Shown here: one piece after another, positions 1 to 8,239 of the stretch
Position numbering within the stretch: the stretch's first letter is position 1
Layout: the number at the start of each line of letters is the position of its first letter
NCBI RefSeq assembly: GCF_034377285.1
Contig: NZ_CP139715.1
Coordinates: forward strand, 3,456,001-3,520,000
Origin: Thalassobaculum sp. OXR-137
GTDB taxonomy: Bacteria > Pseudomonadota > Alphaproteobacteria > Thalassobaculales > Thalassobaculaceae
DNA: 64,000 nucleotides
Reading direction: 5' to 3'
Made by a program: the position numbers and the translations under genes
The notes under the pieces: generated by a model
Seen by the model: the letters and a program-made list of their open reading frames with translations, nothing else
The model's database searches: none
What the model was told of the DNA's origin: nothing

Positions 1-161
1 TTGCCTACCTGCACGAGCGCTTCAAGAAGGCGATGGAGAGCGAGACCTTCGCCAGCCTGGCCGGCCGGGCGAAGATCGTCCCGGGCTACCTGAACGGCGC
101 CGATTTCGAGAAGGCCATGCAGTCCATGTCCGCCTCGATCGCGGCGGCTCTGGGAAGCTGA
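1..161 (+). CDS. tctC: TctC-family tripartite tricarboxylate transporter binding protein, C-terminal end (partial)
   Basis: Only the last 52 codons are present, with the reading frame starting at base 3 and ending in TGA at 159-161. The fragment shows the amphipathic helix-rich C-terminus usual for periplasmic TctC/Bug-type solute receptors (HERFKKAM near the start, then FEKAMQSMSASIAAAL at the end). It lies 10 bp before a tctB gene, and tctA follows after two dehydrogenase genes, which supports the assignment. The protein would capture a carboxylate in the periplasm and deliver it to the TctAB membrane pair. The substrate cannot be read from this fragment. The call depends mostly on context. 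Confidence 0.7.
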   Translation, partial: AYLHERFKKAMESETFASLAGRAKIVPGYLNGADFEKAMQSMSASIAAALGS

Positions 162-171
162 GGCCAGGACC

Positions 172-636
172 ATGAACGGGACCCGCATCGCCGGCATCGT
201 CGGCTGCCTCGCCTCCGCCGTCTTCCTCGCGGTGATGGTACCGGGAGTGGAGGAGAACCGCTTCACCGGCGGCGGGGCCCAGTTCTACACGGTCGGCCCG
301 ACCTTCGTGCCCTACTTCTCCGGCGCCCTGATGCTGCTGTTCAGCGTGATGCTGACGGTGGCGCCCGGCGCTGGCGGGAGCGGGCCGGCGGAGGACAGGA
401 CCGGTCCGGGCCGCGCGCTGCTGTTCATGGCGCTGCTCGTGGCCTTCGTCCTCGGCCTGCGCGAGATCGGGTTCATGATCGCCGCGATCCTGTTCCTGGC
501 GGCGACCTTCGCCTGCTTCCGCGCCGGTCGCCCGGTGCTCTCGGCGGCGATCGCCGTCGCTGCGCCGGTCGGCATCGACCTGCTGCTGCGCAAGGTCCTG
601 ATGGTTCCCCTGCCCACGGCACCCTTCCTCAACTAG
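172..636 (+). CDS. tctB: TctB-family small membrane subunit of a tripartite tricarboxylate transporter
   Basis: This 154-residue protein has four hydrophobic segments (about residues 5-25, 43-63, 79-98 and 100-150, the last likely double), the normal size and shape of TctB. TctB is the small integral-membrane partner of the 12-helix TctA permease, driven by ion gradients rather than ATP. The ATG at 172 follows the tctC stop by 10 bp, with a purine-rich GAGGCCAGGACC just before it. The gene order is unusual: two dehydrogenase genes separate it from tctA, although all five genes read in the same direction with short gaps and are likely one transcript. Confidence 0.85.
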   Translation: MNGTRIAGIVGCLASAVFLAVMVPGVEENRFTGGGAQFYTVGPTFVPYFSGALMLLFSVMLTVAPGAGGSGPAEDRTGPGRALLFMALLVAFVLGLREIGFMIAAILFLAATFACFRAGRPVLSAAIAVAAPVGIDLLLRKVLMVPLPTAPFLN

Positions 637-691
637 CCGCCCGCTTCCCGGTCGTCCCAGGGCGGCGACGGCACCCTCAGAAAGCAACGCG

Positions 692-1588
692 ATGCCTGAA
701 ACGATTGGCTTCATCGGCCTTGGAGTGATGGGCGGCGGGATGGCCCGCAACGTCCTGAAGGCCGGCTTCGAGCTTGCCGCGGTGGTGCGTCGCGCCGACA
801 CGGCCGGAGCGTTCCGCGCCGCCGGCGCCACGATCTGCGAACATCCGCGTGCCCTGGCGGGTCTGGCCAAGATCGTCGTCACCTGTCTGCCGGACGCCTC
901 GGCCTTGCGCAGCGTCGTCGAGGGGCCTGACGGTCTCGCCGCCGGGCCCTGGACCGACGGGCTGCTGATCGATTGCAGCACGATCGCCCCGGCCGAGGCC
1001 CGCGACCTCGCTCCCGTTCTGGCGGCGGTCGGAGCGCGCATCGTCGACGCGCCGGTCAGCGGCGGTGCGAAGGGGGCCGCCGAGGGTACGCTGACGATCA
1101 TGACCGGCGGCGAGAGCGCCGATATCGAGCGGGCGCGGCCGGTTCTGGAGGCCATGGGCCGGCACATCCATCATCTCGGACCGCTCGGCTCCGGCCAGGC
1201 GGTGAAGGCCGCCAACCAGCTCATGGTGGCGGTGAACCTCATGGGGGTGTGCGAGGCGATCGCCCTGGTCCGCGCCGCCGGGGTCGATCCCCGGCAGATG
1301 CGCGAGGTCCTGTCCAGCGGTGCCGCCCGCAGCGGGGTGCTGGAGGCCCATGCCCTGCGCTACCTCGACGGTGCTCTCGAGGGCGGGTTCCGTGCCGAAC
1401 TGATGAACAAGGATCTGGGGATCGCCTGCTCGGTCGGGCGGCATTCCGGGCTGGCGCAGCCCGCCACGACCCTCGCCCAGCAGATGATGCAGGCGCTGTG
1501 CGCTGACGGCATGGGCGGGCTGGACAGCGCCGCGCTGGGCCTGCTGTACGATCGGCTGAACGGTGCCGCCGCAGGGGCCCGGCGATGA
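692..1588 (+). CDS. 3-hydroxyisobutyrate dehydrogenase-family NAD(P)-dependent oxidoreductase
   Basis: 298 residues, the normal length for the beta-hydroxyacid dehydrogenase family (MmsB, GarR, GlxR). The N-terminus carries the Rossmann motif IGFIGLGVMG (residues 5-14). The substrate-binding stretch DAPVSGGAKGA is near 119-129, and the catalytic Lys in GSGQAVKAANQL falls at 172 with the paired Asn at 175. These enzymes oxidise 3-hydroxy acids or reduce semialdehydes such as tartronate semialdehyde. It overlaps the next gene by 4 bp (ATGA), so the two are probably translationally coupled. Position between tctB and tctA suggests it acts on the imported acid or its first product. The exact substrate is unknown. 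Confidence 0.85.
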   Translation: MPETIGFIGLGVMGGGMARNVLKAGFELAAVVRRADTAGAFRAAGATICEHPRALAGLAKIVVTCLPDASALRSVVEGPDGLAAGPWTDGLLIDCSTIAPAEARDLAPVLAAVGARIVDAPVSGGAKGAAEGTLTIMTGGESADIERARPVLEAMGRHIHHLGPLGSGQAVKAANQLMVAVNLMGVCEAIALVRAAGVDPRQMREVLSSGAARSGVLEAHALRYLDGALEGGFRAELMNKDLGIACSVGRHSGLAQPATTLAQQMMQALCADGMGGLDSAALGLLYDRLNGAAAGARR

Positions 1589-2664
1589 GCGCCTCCCGCT
1601 TCCCGGTCGCCCGGGTACGGGCGTTCTCCGAACAGGTCTTCGCCGCCGGCGGCCTCAGCCCCGAGGACGCGGCCACGGTCACCGACGTGCTGATCCATGC
1701 CGACCTGCGCGGCCATGCCTCGCACGGGCTGACGCGCATTCCGATCTATCTGGAACGGATCCGCCGCGGGGCGGTGAAGGCCCGGCCTTCCATCGCCATC
1801 TGTAGACCCGCCCCCGGGCTGCTCGCCGTCGACGGCGACAACGGTCCCGGGCCGGTGGTCAGCCTGCGGGCGGTGGACGCCGCCATCGAGACCGCGCGGG
1901 AGCAGGGCGTCTGCGTCGCCGCGGTCGCCCATAGCAATCACAACGGCTCCGGCTCCTACTATGTGGAGCGGGCGCTGGCGAATGGCTGTCTCGCGGTCGC
2001 GCTGACCAACGCGCCGCCCTCCATGGCGGTGCATGGCGGACGGGGGGCGGTGATCGGCACCAACCCGATCTCCTTCGGCGCACCCGCGGGCGGCGGGGAG
2101 GGGGCGCCGGCGATCCTGCTGGACATGGCCACCTCCGTGGTCGCGCGCGGCAAGATCGTGGAGGCGGCGAAACGGGGAGAACAGGTCCCAGCCGGCTGGG
2201 CGCTGGACAGCGACGGCCGGCCGACGACCGACGCCGCCACGGCGGAGAAGGGGGTGGTGCTGCCGATGGCCGGTGCCAAGGGTTCCGGGCTTGCCCTGAT
2301 GGTGGAGATCCTGTCCGGGGTGCTGTCCGGCGGGCGCTTTGCCGGCAGCCTCGGCAACCTCTATTCCGACTTCGAGACACCGCAGGATGTCGGCCATTTC
2401 TTCCTGGTCATCGCCCCGCAGTCGCTTCCCGGCGGCGGCGCCTTTCCGGCGCGCATGGACAGGCTCATCGCCGAGATGCGCGACAGCCCGCTGGCCGAGG
2501 GGGTGTCCGCCATCCGGCTGCCCGGCGAGCCGGAAGCGGCGCAGGCCGCCGCGGCATTGGCCGACGGCATCGCTCTGGCGGCGAACGTGCTCGACGAATT
2601 GGCGCAGGCCGCCGCCTCGGTCGGGGTGCCGGCCCTGGCCGGCCCCCGGCACGCCGCCTCCTGA
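1585..2664 (+). CDS. Ldh-family (malate/L-lactate/sulfolactate-type) NAD(P)-dependent dehydrogenase
   Basis: 359 residues, matching the type 2 malate/lactate dehydrogenase family (Ldh_2; ComC, AllD and YlbC relatives). Visible landmarks are HGLTRIPIYLERI near residue 48, the AHSNHNG motif with the conserved His at 119, and GTNPISFGAP, DMATSVVARGKI and AGAKGSG further on. The family oxidises 2-hydroxy acids such as sulfolactate, ureidoglycolate or malate. Its ATG overlaps the stop of the preceding dehydrogenase (ATGA). ComC-type (R)-sulfolactate dehydrogenases are known beside tripartite-transporter genes in sulfolactate degraders, so a hydroxy-acid such as sulfolactate is one possible substrate. 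No sulfolyase is visible here, and this remains inference. Confidence 0.82.
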   Translation: MSASRFPVARVRAFSEQVFAAGGLSPEDAATVTDVLIHADLRGHASHGLTRIPIYLERIRRGAVKARPSIAICRPAPGLLAVDGDNGPGPVVSLRAVDAAIETAREQGVCVAAVAHSNHNGSGSYYVERALANGCLAVALTNAPPSMAVHGGRGAVIGTNPISFGAPAGGGEGAPAILLDMATSVVARGKIVEAAKRGEQVPAGWALDSDGRPTTDAATAEKGVVLPMAGAKGSGLALMVEILSGVLSGGRFAGSLGNLYSDFETPQDVGHFFLVIAPQSLPGGGAFPARMDRLIAEMRDSPLAEGVSAIRLPGEPEAAQAAAALADGIALAANVLDELAQAAASVGVPALAGPRHAAS

Positions 2665-2688
2665 CAGACCGCACGCGATGAGGACGAC

Positions 2689-4188
2689 ATGGACATCCTG
2701 CTGAACGCCCTGGCCGCCCAGATGCAGCCGGCGGTCCTCCTGACCCTGGTGTGCTGCGTCGTCGCGGGCATGATCATCGGCGCCATTCCGGGGCTGACGG
2801 TCAGCATCGCCGTGGCCCTGGCGGTGCCGATCGCCATCTTCATGCCGACGGAGATCGCGCTGGCCATGCTGGTCAGCCTGTACGGCGCCGGGGTCTATGG
2901 CGGCAGCGTGTCGGCGATCCTGCTCAGCGCCCCGGGCACCCCGGCCTCGGCGGCCACGGTATTCGACGGCTTCCCGATGGCGCGGGCGGGCATGGCGACC
3001 AAGGCGCTGCGCATCTCCCTCATCGCCTCCACCTTCGGCTCGGTGTTCAGCATCGTGCTGCTGATCACCGTGGCACCGGTCCTGGCGAATTTCGCGTTGC
3101 GCTTCGGCCCGGTCGAGATGGCGTCGATCCTGCTCTTCACCTTCACCATCATCGGCACGATCTCCGGCCCGTCGATGACCAAGGGCCTGTTCTCGGCCGC
3201 GGTGGGCATGGTGCTGGCCACGGTGGGCAGCGACCCGATGATCGGAACCCCGCGCTTCACCTACGGCATGACCGAGCTGCTGGACGGACTGACCTATATT
3301 CCGCTGCTGGTCGGCCTGTTCGCGCTCGCCGAGGTCATCGAGCAGGCGGTCGGCGGCTTCAAGCAGGACGTCCAGCGCATCGAGGTCGGCGGCGAGGATC
3401 GCGAGAAGAACCGCATCCGCCTGGCCGATATCCGGCAGATCGCCATGCCGATGGTGCGGGGCTCGCTGATCGGCTCGTTCATCGGGTTGCTGCCGGGCAT
3501 CGGCTCCACCATCGCCGCCTTCCTGGCCTATGCGGATTCCAAGCGGGCGGCCGGCAAGTCCGGGCGGTTCGGCGAGGGCGACATCCGCGGCATCGCGGCG
3601 CCGGAAAGTTCCAACAACGCGGTCGGCGGGGCCACCTTCATTCCGACCCTGGCGCTCGGCATTCCGGGCGACGCGGTGACGGCGATCCTGCTGGGCGCCA
3701 TGGTGATGCTGGGGGTGACGCCGGGGCCGCTGCTGTTCGTCACCAACCCGGACGTAGTGTACACGATCTACATCGTGCTCTGCATGTCGACCCTGCTGAT
3801 GCTGCTGATCGGCCTGGTGGCGACGCGGCCGCTCTCCCTGGTGCTGCGCCTGCCCAAGGTCTATCTGCTGCCGCTGGTCTCGCTGACCTGCGTGGCCGGC
3901 AGCTACGTGGTGCGCAACAACTTCATCGACGTGATCGTGATGCTGCTGGCCGGCGTGCTCGGCTTCCTGTTCAACCGGGCGAAGATCCCCGTCACGCCGC
4001 TGCTGATCTCCTTCATCATCACCCCGCCCTTCGAGGAGGCGGTCCGCCAGGCCCTGACCGCGTCGGAAGGGTCGCTGACGGTCTTCGTGACCAACCCGGT
4101 TTCGCTCGGCTGTCTGGCCGCGGCCCTTCTGGTGGTGATCCTGGTGATCCGCTCCCGGACGGTGCGCGGCGTCATAACGCAAGAGTAA
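2689..4188 (+). CDS. tctA: TctA-family large permease of a tripartite tricarboxylate transporter
   Basis: 499 residues with about twelve hydrophobic segments, the standard size for TctA. The characteristic family signature is visible twice in related form: GAIPGLTVSIAVALAVPI near residue 32 and LLPGIGSTIAAFLAYADSK near residue 268. The APESSNNAVGGATFIPTLA stretch (residues 304-322) and GIPGDAVTAILLGA are also typical. It is the transport channel working with TctB and a periplasmic TctC. The ATG at 2689 is preceded by GAGGACG. It ends the five-gene cluster and is followed by a repeat-bearing gap. Confidence 0.92.
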   Translation: MDILLNALAAQMQPAVLLTLVCCVVAGMIIGAIPGLTVSIAVALAVPIAIFMPTEIALAMLVSLYGAGVYGGSVSAILLSAPGTPASAATVFDGFPMARAGMATKALRISLIASTFGSVFSIVLLITVAPVLANFALRFGPVEMASILLFTFTIIGTISGPSMTKGLFSAAVGMVLATVGSDPMIGTPRFTYGMTELLDGLTYIPLLVGLFALAEVIEQAVGGFKQDVQRIEVGGEDREKNRIRLADIRQIAMPMVRGSLIGSFIGLLPGIGSTIAAFLAYADSKRAAGKSGRFGEGDIRGIAAPESSNNAVGGATFIPTLALGIPGDAVTAILLGAMVMLGVTPGPLLFVTNPDVVYTIYIVLCMSTLLMLLIGLVATRPLSLVLRLPKVYLLPLVSLTCVAGSYVVRNNFIDVIVMLLAGVLGFLFNRAKIPVTPLLISFIITPPFEEAVRQALTASEGSLTVFVTNPVSLGCLAAALLVVILVIRSRTVRGVITQE

Positions 4189-4250
4189 GGCCTGATTTTT
4201 TGGCTGAATGCTGGAAAATTGCTCCGACTTGGAGGTGAGTCTGGCACGTA

Positions 4251-4304
4251 CGACCGCTTTGGGGTTGGCAGATCAATGACTTCGAACCCCGCTATGGGTC
4301 GGAC
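4251..4304. repeat. Two degenerate copies of the CCGCTTTGGGTCG palindromic repeat
   Basis: CGACCGCTTTGGGGT at 4251-4265 and CCCCGCTATGGGTCGGA at 4288-4304 are two copies of a short motif that recurs at 7996, 10139, 10175, 11239 and 11275. GGGGTT (4261-4266) and AACCCC (4285-4290) also form an inverted pair within the block. The block lies in the 180-bp gap between the converging tctA and RTX-protein genes. It may be a REP-like element, and a terminator role is possible but untested. Confidence 0.55.
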
Positions 4305-4368
4305 GCCTCATAGGGCTCTGACAAAGCGGTTTGCCACGGAATGCCCTGCGAAGGTTTTGATCGGCGTG

Positions 4369-7300
4369 TCAACCGACGAGGAACCAGTCGGCGGTGGCGG
4401 CGGAGGGGTCGGCGCCGATCAGGGTGACGGTGTTGCCGGCGCCCAGGTCGATCAGGGTGTTGCCCGACGCGTCGGCGGAGAGCCGGCTGAGCAGGTCGGC
4501 GGCGCTGGCGATGGCGGTGCCGTTGAGCCCGGCGGCGATCTGGATCACATCGCCCTCGGCCGCCGAGAAGCCGCTCACCGTGTCCGCGCCGCCGGCCGCC
4601 TCGAAGACCAGCCGGTCGGCGCCGAGCCCGCCGGCCAGCCAGTCATCCCCGGCACCGCCGGACAGGGTATCGGCGCCCTGGCCGCCATAGAGCGTGTCGG
4701 CGCCGATATTGCCGATGAGCCGGTCGGCGTCGAGGTTGCCGTAGAGCACGTCGTCGCCCTGACCGCCGAACAGGATGTCGACACCGTTGTTGCCGAACAG
4801 CCCATCGTCGGCCTGGTTGCCGTAGAGCAGGTCGGCGCCCTGGCCGCCGTACAGGGTGTCGCCGTCTGCCCCGCCCGACAGGGTATCGGCGCCGGTATTG
4901 CCGTAGAGCAGGTCGAGCCCGGCCGCGCCGCGGAGCACGTCGTCGCCGGCGCCGCCGGAGAGCGTCTCGGACAGCGCGCTGCCGGTGAGCGTGTCGTTGC
5001 CGGATGACGCCTGGGCGGCGGCGCCGCTGCCCCCGCCGCCACTGCTCCCGCCGCCGCCGGACGGCGCGGCGCCGATATCGGTCAGGGTGACGTCGTTACC
5101 GTCGCCGCTGGCATAGCTGATCCGGTATTGGCGCGTCCCACTGGTGAAGGTGGCCGCCTCGGCCAGGCCGCTGAATGTGCCGGTCACCGCGTCGGCCCCG
5201 TCATTGGCGATCAGCACGTAGCTGTGCCCGGTGGACGAGGTGTAGCCGAAGGTGGTGGTGAGCGTGGCGCCGTTGATGGTGACCGTCCCGGTGACGCTGA
5301 TCTGGTCGTAGCCGGTGCCGGCGGTGGTGCCGTCGATCTCCATGGAGGCCGTCGAGCCCGACGCCAGGGTCAGGTTGCCGGTGGCGATCGTGCCCGGACT
5401 GTTGCCGGGGGCGATGGTGGCGCCGTTCTGTACCTCCACCGGGGTGGAGTAGGTGCCGGTGCCGCGCAGGGTGACGCCGGAGGCGACGGTGAAGGTGCCG
5501 GTCCCTGTCAGGGTGCCGGTGAAGCTGCTGGCCGCCGCGTTGGTCAGGGTGAGGGACGCGGCCCCCAGGGTCACGGTACCGGACCCGGTCAGGGTGCCGA
5601 TGGTCTCGTTGGTGCCGTTCAGGTCGAGGGTGGCGCCGGCCGCCACGTTGACGGTGGCGGTGTCGGCGATGGCGTTGCCGTTCGCGAGCCGCACGGTTCC
5701 GGCACTGATCGTGGTGGTGCCGGTATGGGTGTTGGTGCCGGAGAGTGTCAGCACGCCGGTCCCGGTCTTGGTCAGCCCGCCGGTGCCGGAGATCACCCCG
5801 GAGAAGGTCGCGTCGGCCGACAGGGCGAGGCTGCCGTTGCCCGAGCCGACCGCGACCGCGTTGTCGATGGTGGTGGAGCCGGTCACCGCCAGGCCGCCGC
5901 CGTTCAGGGTGACCGCCCCCGCGCCGAGATTGCCGTCGCCGGCGACCGAGACGGTGCCGCCGGTGACCGTTGTGGTGCCGCTGTAGGTGTTGGTCCCGGA
6001 CAGGGTCAGGGTGCCGGCCCCGGCCTTGGTCAGGTTGCCGGTGCCGGAGACCACGCCGGAGAAGGTCATCGCGTCGGAGCGGTTGAAGGCCAGCGTGGCG
6101 TTGTTGGTGACGTTGCCGGTGATCGAGCCCGCCGTGCCGCCATTGCCGACCTGCAGGGTGCCGGCGCTGAGCGTCGTGCCGCCGGTATAGGTGTTGGTGG
6201 CGATCAGGATGGTGGTGCCGGTGCCGGTCTGGTTCACCGCCGTGGTGCCGGTGATGGCAACCGCCGTGCCGCTGCCGGTGCCGTCGCTGCTGAAGACGTG
6301 GCCGGTATCGGTGTGGTTGAAGTTGACGGTGGCCGTGCCAGACTGGCCGACTATCTGGCCCACGTTGACGATGCCGGCGGCACCGCCGCTGCCGATATTC
6401 AGCGTCCCGGTGCTCGCCAACGACCCGAGCGCTAGGTTTGCGGAGTTGATGAGCCGGCCGCCGCCGGAGACGGTCAGCGTCCCGTTGCCCGTGGCCGAGT
6501 TGCCGACAATTATGTTGTCCGAGAAGGTGGCGGTGGCGCCGTTCGAGATGGTCAGCGATCCGGTGCCGCTGGACGACACGAGGTTGTTCCCCGCGGATGA
6601 TTGGAAGGTCATGGAGGAGCCCGCGCCGTCCACCAGCACGGTCCCCGAGCTGCCGGCGTCGACGCCGATCCCCAGCCTGCCGGAACTCGTCACGGAGCCG
6701 CCGCCCGTCACCTGCAGCGTCCCCGTGCCGGAATCGCCGACGATGATGTTACCCGTATTCGGGGCGGCCCCCGTGAGCTGCGCGGTGCCGCCGTTGTCGA
6801 TGATGGCGACATCCGCGCTGCCCGGCACGGCCACCGGGTTCCAGCTGCCGGCGGTGTTCCAGTCGCCCGTGCCGACGTTCCAGTTGATGGTCGCGAGAAG
6901 CACCGGCAGGGCGGCCAGCGCGGCGGCGTCGAGCGCCTGGGGATGAACTTGGGGTTTGGTCGCCGGGCGGCCATGGTCGAGCGTCCAGAACCCGCCGAGG
7001 ACGGCGCCGCCGACCGGGCCGCGCGCCGCCGCCACCGGGCTGCCGGTCGCGGCGTCCAGCGCCGCCACGAAGGCCCGGCCGGTCTCCCCTTCGGCCACCG
7101 AACAGGCGTAGAGCTCGATCGCCGCGCCGGCCAGCGCCGCCCCGATCGCCGCCAGCGTGTCCCGACGCACGGAGAGCGTGCGGGCGGTCAGCAGGCGGCT
7201 CCCCAGGAAAAGTGCGCCCGGCCGGCCGTGGCAGATCACCACGAGCCGCCGGCCCGGCGCGGCCTGCGCCGCCGCCTGGATCAGGTCCAGACCGTCGGCC

Positions 7301-7509
7301 TTGGCGGGAACCCGCACGACCCGCGCCGGGACTGTCAGAGCCGCGAGGATCGCCTCGGATTCCGGCACCCGGTCGTCGATGACGACGACCGCACCGACCG
7401 TGGTCTCCGCCGCCACGTCCCGCAACCGGGTCGGCGCGGGATGGTTGTCTCCACTCGGGCGAAGGCCCCTGGCCGTCTGTCGGCCGGAACGAGCGGCTGG
7501 AGTGTCCAT
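4369..7509 (-). CDS. DUF4347 / autotransporter-type beta-repeat / RTX calcium-binding secreted protein
   Basis: 1046 residues in three parts. Residues about 35-190 are a DUF4347 domain, with an ICHGRPGALFLG segment and the IELYACSVAEG signature. Residues about 200-810 are Gly/Ser/Thr-rich and contain repeated units like TFSGVISGTGGLTKTGTG followed by LTLSGTNT, the passenger-associated repeat of autotransporters. After a Gly/Ser linker (about 815-832), residues about 837-963 hold many GGxGxDxLxG nonapeptides, which bind calcium. The last 80 residues resemble the C-terminal type I secretion signal region. No N-terminal signal peptide or beta-barrel is seen, so export by a TolC-type type I system is inferred. 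No HlyB/HlyD genes lie nearby. It is probably a surface adhesin or S-layer-like protein. Confidence 0.85.
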   Translation of the reverse strand: MDTPAARSGRQTARGLRPSGDNHPAPTRLRDVAAETTVGAVVVIDDRVPESEAILAALTVPARVVRVPAKADGLDLIQAAAQAAPGRRLVVICHGRPGALFLGSRLLTARTLSVRRDTLAAIGAALAGAAIELYACSVAEGETGRAFVAALDAATGSPVAAARGPVGGAVLGGFWTLDHGRPATKPQVHPQALDAAALAALPVLLATINWNVGTGDWNTAGSWNPVAVPGSADVAIIDNGGTAQLTGAAPNTGNIIVGDSGTGTLQVTGGGSVTSSGRLGIGVDAGSSGTVLVDGAGSSMTFQSSAGNNLVSSSGTGSLTISNGATATFSDNIIVGNSATGNGTLTVSGGGRLINSANLALGSLASTGTLNIGSGGAAGIVNVGQIVGQSGTATVNFNHTDTGHVFSSDGTGSGTAVAITGTTAVNQTGTGTTILIATNTYTGGTTLSAGTLQVGNGGTAGSITGNVTNNATLAFNRSDAMTFSGVVSGTGNLTKAGAGTLTLSGTNTYSGTTTVTGGTVSVAGDGNLGAGAVTLNGGGLAVTGSTTIDNAVAVGSGNGSLALSADATFSGVISGTGGLTKTGTGVLTLSGTNTHTGTTTISAGTVRLANGNAIADTATVNVAAGATLDLNGTNETIGTLTGSGTVTLGAASLTLTNAAASSFTGTLTGTGTFTVASGVTLRGTGTYSTPVEVQNGATIAPGNSPGTIATGNLTLASGSTASMEIDGTTAGTGYDQISVTGTVTINGATLTTTFGYTSSTGHSYVLIANDGADAVTGTFSGLAEAATFTSGTRQYRISYASGDGNDVTLTDIGAAPSGGGGSSGGGGSGAAAQASSGNDTLTGSALSETLSGGAGDDVLRGAAGLDLLYGNTGADTLSGGADGDTLYGGQGADLLYGNQADDGLFGNNGVDILFGGQGDDVLYGNLDADRLIGNIGADTLYGGQGADTLSGGAGDDWLAGGLGADRLVFEAAGGADTVSGFSAAEGDVIQIAAGLNGTAIASAADLLSRLSADASGNTLIDLGAGNTVTLIGADPSAATADWFLVG

Positions 7510-8239
7510 GATCGCGTGTTCCCTACAGGATCACCGACCGCCGCGGATGGCCGCGGCCGGCTGATTGGACTCCTCCACCGAGAGCGATGGTGCCCGAGCT
7601 TCTGTGGGCTTGCATTTGAAAAATCTGTGATTTCAAATTGTCTCGAAATAATCATTCGGACGGTTTGGGTTCTCGATGAAGTATCCCTGGAAAAACATAG
7701 TTTTAGAGTGTTTCAGCAGAAGACGTTGAGTTTCGAAATCCGAGTGACGACGGACGATAATCTCCAAAATTCCCCGAAACATGGGATTCGAGCTAAAATA
7801 ATTTAACAGTGTCGCTGATTAACGACCTTCAAGCAGCGGCTCATCAATGGATGATCGGTGCTGTCACGGTGGGATACGCCGGATCTCGCCCGCTCTCCGT
7901 GATGTCCTCCTTTAGCCGTTAGTTTTGATTTGGATTTGGATTTGAAGTCTTCCGATCGAGCTCAAGTGACCGCTCAGAGTGCAACGGAGTTGAGATACCG
8001 CTTTGGGTCGCCTCCAGCCAGCCTGCCTCCTACTTTGCCATGGCGGATCTCGTCGTCCTGTTGTGCGACCTTGAACCGTCTCGCGATCAGTCCGATGCGG
8101 TCTTCTGACGGTTCGACCGGCTGAAGGCACTCGCCAGACCGCACCCGCTTTGCCCTGGCACGGCAAATTTGCGACGACGCGCGGGCGGCCCGCCGTCTAT
8201 AACCCCGCCCCGGCACCCACTCTTTGCAGCGCAGGCCTC
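7510..8239. other. 730-bp intergenic region between the divergent RTX-protein and ABC-F genes
   Basis: No convincing gene is seen on either strand; the short open frames here have no family features. The stretch at about 7610-7830 is clearly AT-richer than its surroundings and probably carries the promoter of the minus-strand RTX gene. A small tandem array of GATTTG units (about 7926-7946) and one copy of the CCGCTTTGGGTCG repeat (7996-8010) are present. A TATAAC hexamer near 8199-8204 could be the -10 box of the ABC-F gene, but no matching -35 box was found. Confidence 0.6.
7996..8010. repeat. Single copy of the CCGCTTTGGGTCG repeat
   Basis: TACCGCTTTGGGTCG matches the core of the repeat found at 11275-11303 and at four other places in the window. 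No inverted partner is visible here, so it may be half of a degraded palindrome. Confidence 0.45.

Noticed and set aside
1360-4182. Very long minus-strand open frame (940 codons) opposite the dehydrogenase and tctA genes
   Set aside because: It is rich in His, Gln, Arg and Asp with no domain pattern. Such antisense frames arise in GC-rich DNA as a mirror of the real genes.
4219-7806. Several long plus-strand open frames opposite the RTX gene
   Set aside because: Composition reflects the reversed glycine/threonine repeats of the RTX protein; no family features, and the minus strand is a convincing gene.
7912-8216. Short overlapping open frames between the RTX gene and the ABC-F gene
   Set aside because: They overlap on both strands, share no family features, and include the GATTTG tandem units and the palindromic repeat.
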